A stretch of DNA of 61,859 nt from Prevotella micans DSM 21469 = JCM 16134. GTDB lineage: Bacteria; Bacteroidota; Bacteroidia; Bacteroidales; Bacteroidaceae. The notes under the pieces are model-generated. The model was given only the letters and a program-made list of their open reading frames with translations. It did no database searches and was not told where the DNA came from. Below, in pieces: positions 56,689 to 61,859 of the stretch; the first letter of the stretch is position 1, and each line of letters begins with the position of its first letter. Position numbers and translations under genes: made by a program. The DNA is taken from the NCBI RefSeq assembly GCF_000614105.1, contig NZ_BAKH01000008.1, positions 1 to 61,859 of the forward strand. The letters run 5' to 3'.

Positions 56689-57125
56689 TTCAAATTTTAT
56701 TTTATGTAATTGGGTAATAGCTTGAAAACGAGTGTAAAATTAAGGAGATGTGAAAAAACTACAAAATAAAAATCATTAATTCTCTAATCCCGTCAACCCA
56801 ATGAACATCGCGCTTAAGAACAACTTTTAAAGTATGATAATCGGCTCGATTGGCACACGATTCATAATTGAGGAATCGATGATTTATATGACTAACAGAG
56901 CCTATATAATAAAAAGGTGGAATATTTTATTTCGCCTCACCATAGCAACTGTTGTAATGCTGAAATCGAGGGCTCCGGAGATTATATCGAATGCATCGGC
57001 CCGAAATAATTTATTTTCGAGCATTATATCATGTACAAGTACTGAAATAAATTATTCGGCGTTGCAAAGACAGATTCAGAGTACTAAAAACCGCCGAACA
57101 AGAGTGCTGAAAGAGCTCCTGAAAC
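56689..57125. other. Gene-free AT-rich gap upstream of ftcD
   Basis: No gene, tRNA, repeat family or consensus promoter is visible in 437 bp between ftcD and mscL, both on the minus strand. It must hold the hut promoter, which may be an activated one without a good -7 box. A short plus-strand open frame (56834-57181) is not supported. Confidence 0.5.
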
Positions 57126-57515
57126 TTATTTCTCCTTTAGAAGGTCGCGAATCTCAGTTAGAAGTACCTCTTCGTTGTTAGGTTTAGCCGACTCTTCGGG
57201 TTTAGGCTCTTCTTTCCATCGTTTTGCGAGTGTGTTCATACCTTTGATCATGAGGAAAATGCAGAATGCAATAATGATGAAGTCCAGAATATTCTGTAAA
57301 AACATACCATACTTCACGGTGGCATCTTCGACATTGAAACTCAGTCCACTGAAGTCGATACCGCCCGTGATTACACCAAGAAGCGGCATGATTATATCGT
57401 CGACCAGCGAACTTACAATCTTGCCGAATGCGGCACCAATGATAACGCCCACAGCCATGTCCATCACATTGCCACGCATGGCAAACTCCTTGAATTCCTT
57501 TAAGAAACTATTCAT
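57126..57515 (-). CDS. mscL: Large-conductance mechanosensitive channel
   Basis: A 129-residue MscL that opens under membrane tension in osmotic downshock. Seen: the N-terminal amphipathic helix [22 protein letters not shown]1 [20 protein letters not shown], the periplasmic loop and TM2 [16 protein letters not shown], and the C-terminal helix [17 protein letters not shown]. Length is typical. It is divergent from gapA. Confidence 0.97.
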   Translation of the reverse strand: MNSFLKEFKEFAMRGNVMDMAVGVIIGAAFGKIVSSLVDDIIMPLLGVITGGIDFSGLSFNVEDATVKYGMFLQNILDFIIIAFCIFLMIKGMNTLAKRWKEEPKPEESAKPNNEEVLLTEIRDLLKEK

Positions 57516-57641
57516 AAACTATTTGATTTTAAATACTCGAAGATTCCGCCATGAGAAACTTCGAATCCTTGTGAATAACAATCTTTTTATAAAACAATCG
57601 GGCTTCCAATCTTTAATAATGTTTAATACAAAACCCGTCGG

Positions 57642-57649
57642 CAAAATTA
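57642..57649 (-). promoter_or_regulatory. -7-like box TAATTTTG, possible mscL promoter
   Basis: On the minus strand TAATTTTG lies 127 bp before the mscL ATG, back to back with the gapA box 13 bp away. The leader would be long; the -33 element is unclear. Confidence 0.35.
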
Positions 57650-57661
57650 AGAACTTCTATG

Positions 57662-57695
57662 TAACTTTGCCGATGTAAAAAGATAAAAGTTATCT
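57662..57695 (+). promoter_or_regulatory. gapA -7 box and 5' hairpin
   Basis: TAACTTTG (57662-57669) is followed by AGATAA-AAG-TTATCT (57681-57695), a 6-bp hairpin within the first 20 nt of the predicted transcript. The leader is about 80 nt. Confidence 0.55.
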
Positions 57696-57738
57696 ATTTT
57701 CAGGAGCACAATCCAGCATTTTTTAATATTCATCTTAA

Positions 57739-58785
<1,047 letters not shown>

Positions 58786-58812
58786 TTCTGTTTTATAACG
58801 TTTATTATATGT

Positions 58813-58844
58813 GCCGCCCAGCAACAGTGTTGGGCGGCTTTTTT
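58813..58844 (+). terminator. Terminator of gapA
   Basis: GCCGCCCA (58813-58820) and TGGGCGGC (58831-58838), 10-base loop, then U6. The miaA -7 box begins four bases later. Confidence 0.93.
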
Positions 58845-58847
58845 AAA

Positions 58848-58855
58848 TATCTTTG
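58848..58855 (+). promoter_or_regulatory. -7 box TATCTTTG of miaA
   Basis: TATCTTTG lies 39 bp before the miaA ATG, directly after the gapA terminator. The -33 element would fall inside the terminator stem and is not clear. Confidence 0.6.
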
Positions 58856-58894
58856 CCAGCATTCATTTCTAAGTATCGTCTACAAGAACAACTG

Positions 58895-59830
58895 ATGGAA
58901 AAGAAGCTAATCACGATTCTCGGACCAACTGCAAGCGGAAAAACTGCTCTTGCTGTGTCCCTTGCTCAGAAGTTAGCCGGAGAAATAATCTCAGCTGATT
59001 CACGACAGGTTTATCGTGACATGACTATCGGAACCGGTAAGGATTTGGACGATTATATAGTCAACGGACAACCAATACCTCATCATCTCATCGACATTTG
59101 CGATGCCGGAACAAAGTATAATCTCTTCCAGTTCCAGCACGATTTCCGAACGGCCTACAACGACATCTGTCGACGTAATGTTCAGCCAATACTTTGCGGA
59201 GGAACCGGATTATATATCGAGGCTGTGCTAAAAGGCTACAACTTGCACGAGGTTCCACGTAACGAAAAACTCCGACTCGAATTAAAAGACAAAACACTCG
59301 AACAGCTCACAGAAATCCTTATAAACCTCAAACGCCGAACTCAGTCAACCCTCCATAACAAAACCGACCTCGACTCCTGTCAGCGAGCCATACGAGCTAT
59401 TGAAATTGAAACATTTAACCTCCGAACGCCAGCTTCCAAACGCACCTTCTTGCCCATTCAATCATTGATATTCGGGATAAATATCGACCGTAACATGCGC
59501 CGACAGAGAATCACCCAACGACTCAAAGAACGATTAGATAACGGACTAATCGAAGAAGTGCGCTCACTTCTTAACAGAGGAATATCAGCCGAAGCCCTAA
59601 TCTACTACGGATTGGAATATAAATACATCACTGAACACATTATCGGTAAGTCAACTCTAGACCAAACCTTCCGTGCTCTCGAAACTGCAATACACCAGTT
59701 CGCAAAACGACAAATGACCTGGTTCAGAGGAATGGAACGTCGAGGATTCAAAATCAACTGGCTCGACGCCGAAATGCCTAACCACGAAAAGACGCAAACA
59801 ATTATCAGCATGATAGAAGAACCAAAATAA
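58895..59830 (+). CDS. miaA: tRNA dimethylallyltransferase
   Basis: A 311-residue MiaA that adds a dimethylallyl group to A37 of tRNAs reading U-starting codons. Seen: Walker A GPTASGKT (10-17), ISADSRQVYRDMTIGTGKD, DICDAGTKYNLFQFQHDFR, ILCGGTGLYIEAVLKGY and QFAKRQMTWFRGMER. I chose ATG 58895 (MEKKLITILG) as the family start. A lipid kinase follows 12 bp later and a DUF3109 gene 11 bp after that, so the three form one operon. Confidence 0.95.
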   Translation: MEKKLITILGPTASGKTALAVSLAQKLAGEIISADSRQVYRDMTIGTGKDLDDYIVNGQPIPHHLIDICDAGTKYNLFQFQHDFRTAYNDICRRNVQPILCGGTGLYIEAVLKGYNLHEVPRNEKLRLELKDKTLEQLTEILINLKRRTQSTLHNKTDLDSCQRAIRAIEIETFNLRTPASKRTFLPIQSLIFGINIDRNMRRQRITQRLKERLDNGLIEEVRSLLNRGISAEALIYYGLEYKYITEHIIGKSTLDQTFRALETAIHQFAKRQMTWFRGMERRGFKINWLDAEMPNHEKTQTIISMIEEPK

Positions 59831-59842
59831 GAGGAAACAAAT

Positions 59843-60781
59843 ATGACGAACCAACACAAATGGGGAATTATCTACTGTCCGAAAGGCGGTATTTTTGGAT
59901 ATGCCCGCAAACGCTGGGAACATGCCGAGCGATGCCTTAAAGCACGCGGTATAGACTATGACATGGTGCAAAGTGAAAATTCAAAGAGCGTTGTTAGACT
60001 AATAAGAATGATGGTGCACAACGGCTACGGAACCATTGTAATCTATGGTGGAGACTCGGCCCTTAACGACGCTGTGAACTATCTAATGCAAGAATCAGCC
60101 GAAGTGCGCAACCAAGTTGTTCTAGGAGTGATTCCGAACGGAATAATGAACGATTTTGCAAGATTCTGGGGATACAGTCAGGATGACGTTGAGAAAAACA
60201 TCGGGTGGCTACAAAAACGACGTATACGGAAAATAGACCTCGGATGCATACACTACAAAAACCGAAAAGGTGAGAACTGCCACCGCCATTTCCTCAATTG
60301 CATAAATATCGGCTTCGTTGCATCCATCATGAACCTGCGTCGCCGTACTCGCAGTTTCTTTGGTTCACGCAGTTTGTCATTCATCTTCTCGTTTATATTC
60401 CTAGCTTTCCAACGGATGGACTACAACATGCACATTCGCATAAACGAGGATTTCATTAAGCGGAAAATCATGACCGTATGCATCGGCAATGCCCACGGAT
60501 ACGGACAAACCCCCAACGCCGTACCCTATAACGGTCTGCTCGACGCCTCGGTAGTTTATCCTCCCGAAATGACCCAACTTTTTGAAGGTATATACCTTTT
60601 CCTCCGCGGTAAATTTCTGAATCATCGAAGTGTTCATCCCTATCGTACTCGTAACATTGAGATGCACGTCGAGCCCAGCACAATGGTCAGCGTCGATGGC
60701 CGACTGCTAAGCAACACCCCTGTTGGCCCATTCCGTGTCACGGTCGAAAAGGAAGTAATAAACTTCCTCATCCCAGCCTAA
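59843..60781 (+). CDS. Diacylglycerol kinase-family lipid/sphingoid kinase
   Basis: A 312-residue member of the DAGK catalytic family. The nucleotide loop is VIYGGDSALNDAVNYLM (usual GGDGTLNEV, with Ser replacing the second Gly and Ala for Thr), then LGVIPNGIMNDFARFWG in place of the common PxGTxNDFAR, and CIGNAHGYGQTPNAVPYNGL near the end. It may phosphorylate diacylglycerol or a sphingoid base, as Bacteroidales make sphingolipids; the true substrate is not known. The changed GGDG loop is a point to note. It lies in the miaA operon. Confidence 0.85.
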   Translation: MTNQHKWGIIYCPKGGIFGYARKRWEHAERCLKARGIDYDMVQSENSKSVVRLIRMMVHNGYGTIVIYGGDSALNDAVNYLMQESAEVRNQVVLGVIPNGIMNDFARFWGYSQDDVEKNIGWLQKRRIRKIDLGCIHYKNRKGENCHRHFLNCINIGFVASIMNLRRRTRSFFGSRSLSFIFSFIFLAFQRMDYNMHIRINEDFIKRKIMTVCIGNAHGYGQTPNAVPYNGLLDASVVYPPEMTQLFEGIYLFLRGKFLNHRSVHPYRTRNIEMHVEPSTMVSVDGRLLSNTPVGPFRVTVEKEVINFLIPA

Positions 60782-60792
60782 GCCATTATTTC

Positions 60793-61398
60793 ATGGACGA
60801 CAATATTACGAATGCAATTTTTCAGGTCGACAATGTTCTTGTGTCGGCAGCGGTTCTAACCGAATGCTTCTGTTGTGACCTGAAGATTTGCAAGGGAAGA
60901 TGTTGTGTCGAAGGCACGTCGGGTGCACCGGTGAATTTGGACGAGGTGATGGAACTTGAGAGTTCATTGGATGATTACTGGCCGTATATGAGCGCAACGG
61001 CACAGTCGGTTGTCGACAGTCACGGCGTGGCTTATACAGATTCGGATGGCGATTTGGTTACAAGCATTGTGGGCGGAAAAGACTGTATTTTCACGTGTTA
61101 TGATGGCGATTGTTGTTTATGTTCAATAGAGCGAGCTCATTGCGTTGGCCGAACATTTGTTGAGAAGCCCGTTTCATGTGCACTCTATCCTCTGCGTGTT
61201 AAGGATTTTGGCGACGGTTTGTTTGGGATTACTTATCATCGTTGGTCTATATGCCAGTCGGCCGTCGATAAGGGTCGTAAGTTAGGTCTGCCGCTTTATG
61301 TTTTTCTTCGTGAGCCCCTCATTCGGAGGTTCGGCGATGAGTGGTATGGCAAGCTGGTTGAGTTGGCCGACGAGTTGAAGGCCTACAGCATATCTTAA
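60793..61398 (+). CDS. Cysteine-rich DUF3109 family protein
   Basis: A 201-residue protein with many cysteines in ordered pairs: TECFCCDLKICKGRCC (residues 24-39), DCIFTCYDGDCCLCSIERAHC and EKPVSCALYPLRV. The set resembles a metal or Fe-S binding YkgJ/DUF3109 protein; function is unknown. YPLRVKDFGDGLFGITYHRW is typical of the family. Last gene of the miaA operon by 11-bp spacing. No terminator is seen before the repeat element that follows. Confidence 0.85.
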   Translation: MDDNITNAIFQVDNVLVSAAVLTECFCCDLKICKGRCCVEGTSGAPVNLDEVMELESSLDDYWPYMSATAQSVVDSHGVAYTDSDGDLVTSIVGGKDCIFTCYDGDCCLCSIERAHCVGRTFVEKPVSCALYPLRVKDFGDGLFGITYHRWSICQSAVDKGRKLGLPLYVFLREPLIRRFGDEWYGKLVELADELKAYSIS

Positions 61399-61481
61399 AT
61401 ATCTATTATTTAATTAATCGTTTTCTTCATTGGTAACGATGCAACCGTGCAGGAGTCCATTTTACTTCTGCACTGTGCCTT

Positions 61482-61859
61482 TACACATACGTATCCCCGA
61501 GCGATTACATACGCAGCTCCGAATAACTACTCCCGAGTCCACGTGTATCTATTCCCGTATCTCCTAGAAATTACTCCCGTATTCCCTTCTATTTACATTA
61601 GGGAGTTGTATCATAGACATACTGGAGAAATTGAATTATCATCGTGATAAAACAAATTTATCATCACGATGAAACGTTTGTATCATCATGATGAAACTAA
61701 TTTTTCATCGTGATGATAATTCAATTTCTCGGTTTAGAAAACAATGAGAGTACGTATATAAATAGAAGGGGCTTCGTATATAAATAGAAGGGAATACGGG
61801 AACAATCGCTCGGGAATACGGGAGTAATTTTTCAGAGATACGGGAGTAATTTCTAGAGG
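61482..61859. repeat. Family B element, copy 2, inverted and cut by window end
   Basis: It is the reverse complement of the copy at 16441-16920. The four core palindromes start at 61639, 61661, 61683 and 61705, again exactly 22 bp apart, and the three 10-bp spacers match copy 1 read on the other strand, two of them exactly. The palindrome centres differ (CATG, CGTG or CACG) and the first one has lost a symmetric base. The left arm carries TCCTAGAAATTACTCCCGTA, the right arm ATAAATAGAAGGGAATACGG. The stretch 61399-61481 shows nothing. Confidence 0.88.

Noticed and set aside
56834..57181. Plus-strand open frame of 115 codons upstream of ftcD
   Set aside because: Overlaps the 3' end of mscL on the other strand, has no promoter, and shows no recognisable protein features.
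61447..61647. Open frame of 66 codons in family B copy 2
   Set aside because: Made of the same repeat words as copy 1, no family signal, and not conserved in length.

Overview
The window is a piece of a Bacteroidales (phylum Bacteroidota) chromosome. Evidence: promoters of the Bacteroidetes type (TTTG or TTG, then 18-20 bp, then TAnnTTTG) precede many genes; there is almost no Shine-Dalgarno use; the tRNA does not encode CCA; TonB-dependent receptors, a type IX secretion C-terminal tail, a GSCFA protein, a six-domain S1 protein and a Rho with a long disordered linker are present. Genus cannot be fixed from the sequence alone. Most genes are core housekeeping genes: gyrB, rpsT, tRNA-Glu, recO, panB, rpsP, rho, ligA, tamB, rpsA, typA, rpsO, fur, rpmA, rplU, guaA, mscL, gapA, miaA.

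Layout. 0-3 kb: a 41-bp tandem repeat cut by the window edge and three poorly known proteins, two of them exported. 3-8 kb: gyrB, the tRNA-Glu/rpsT unit, recO, a HAD phosphatase and panB. 8-13 kb: a TonB receptor, an acidic unknown protein, a GNAT acetyltransferase and a GT2 glycosyltransferase. 13-22 kb: rpsP, rho, a large intergenic palindromic element, and a giant secreted adhesin-like protein with a T9SS tail. 22-36 kb: nnr, a divergent ligA, a phosphohexomutase, a polysaccharide flippase, tamB and rpsA. 36-40 kb: typA, rpsO, and a GSCFA-fur operon. 40-47 kb: a fructan locus (outer-membrane receptor, GH32, sugar permease, fructokinase) with no SusD and no local regulator. 47-57 kb: rplU-rpmA, then guaA next to a complete histidine-degradation set (ftcD, hutU, hutH, hutI). 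57-62 kb: mscL, gapA, miaA, a lipid kinase, a Cys-rich DUF3109 protein and a second copy of the large palindromic element.

Two features stand out. First, the intergenic DNA is unusually rich in repeat families without any transposase: (A) an element of about 160 bp with ~49-bp inverted ends, four copies; (B) an element of about 0.4-0.5 kb with 61-bp inverted arms around four 12-bp palindromes spaced exactly 22 bp, two copies in opposite orientation 45 kb apart; (C, E) three tandem arrays of two unrelated sequences that share a 23-bp period; (F) a pair of 26-bp perfect palindromes; plus smaller families. Family B is the best candidate here for something undescribed.

Second, seven genes, several of them normally essential (rpsP, rho), are interrupted by single-base shifts. 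I traced nine events. All are losses of one base, and in each case restoring one copy of an adjacent base restores the expected protein. This looks like sequencing or assembly error, not gene decay, and each such gene is annotated as one coding region.
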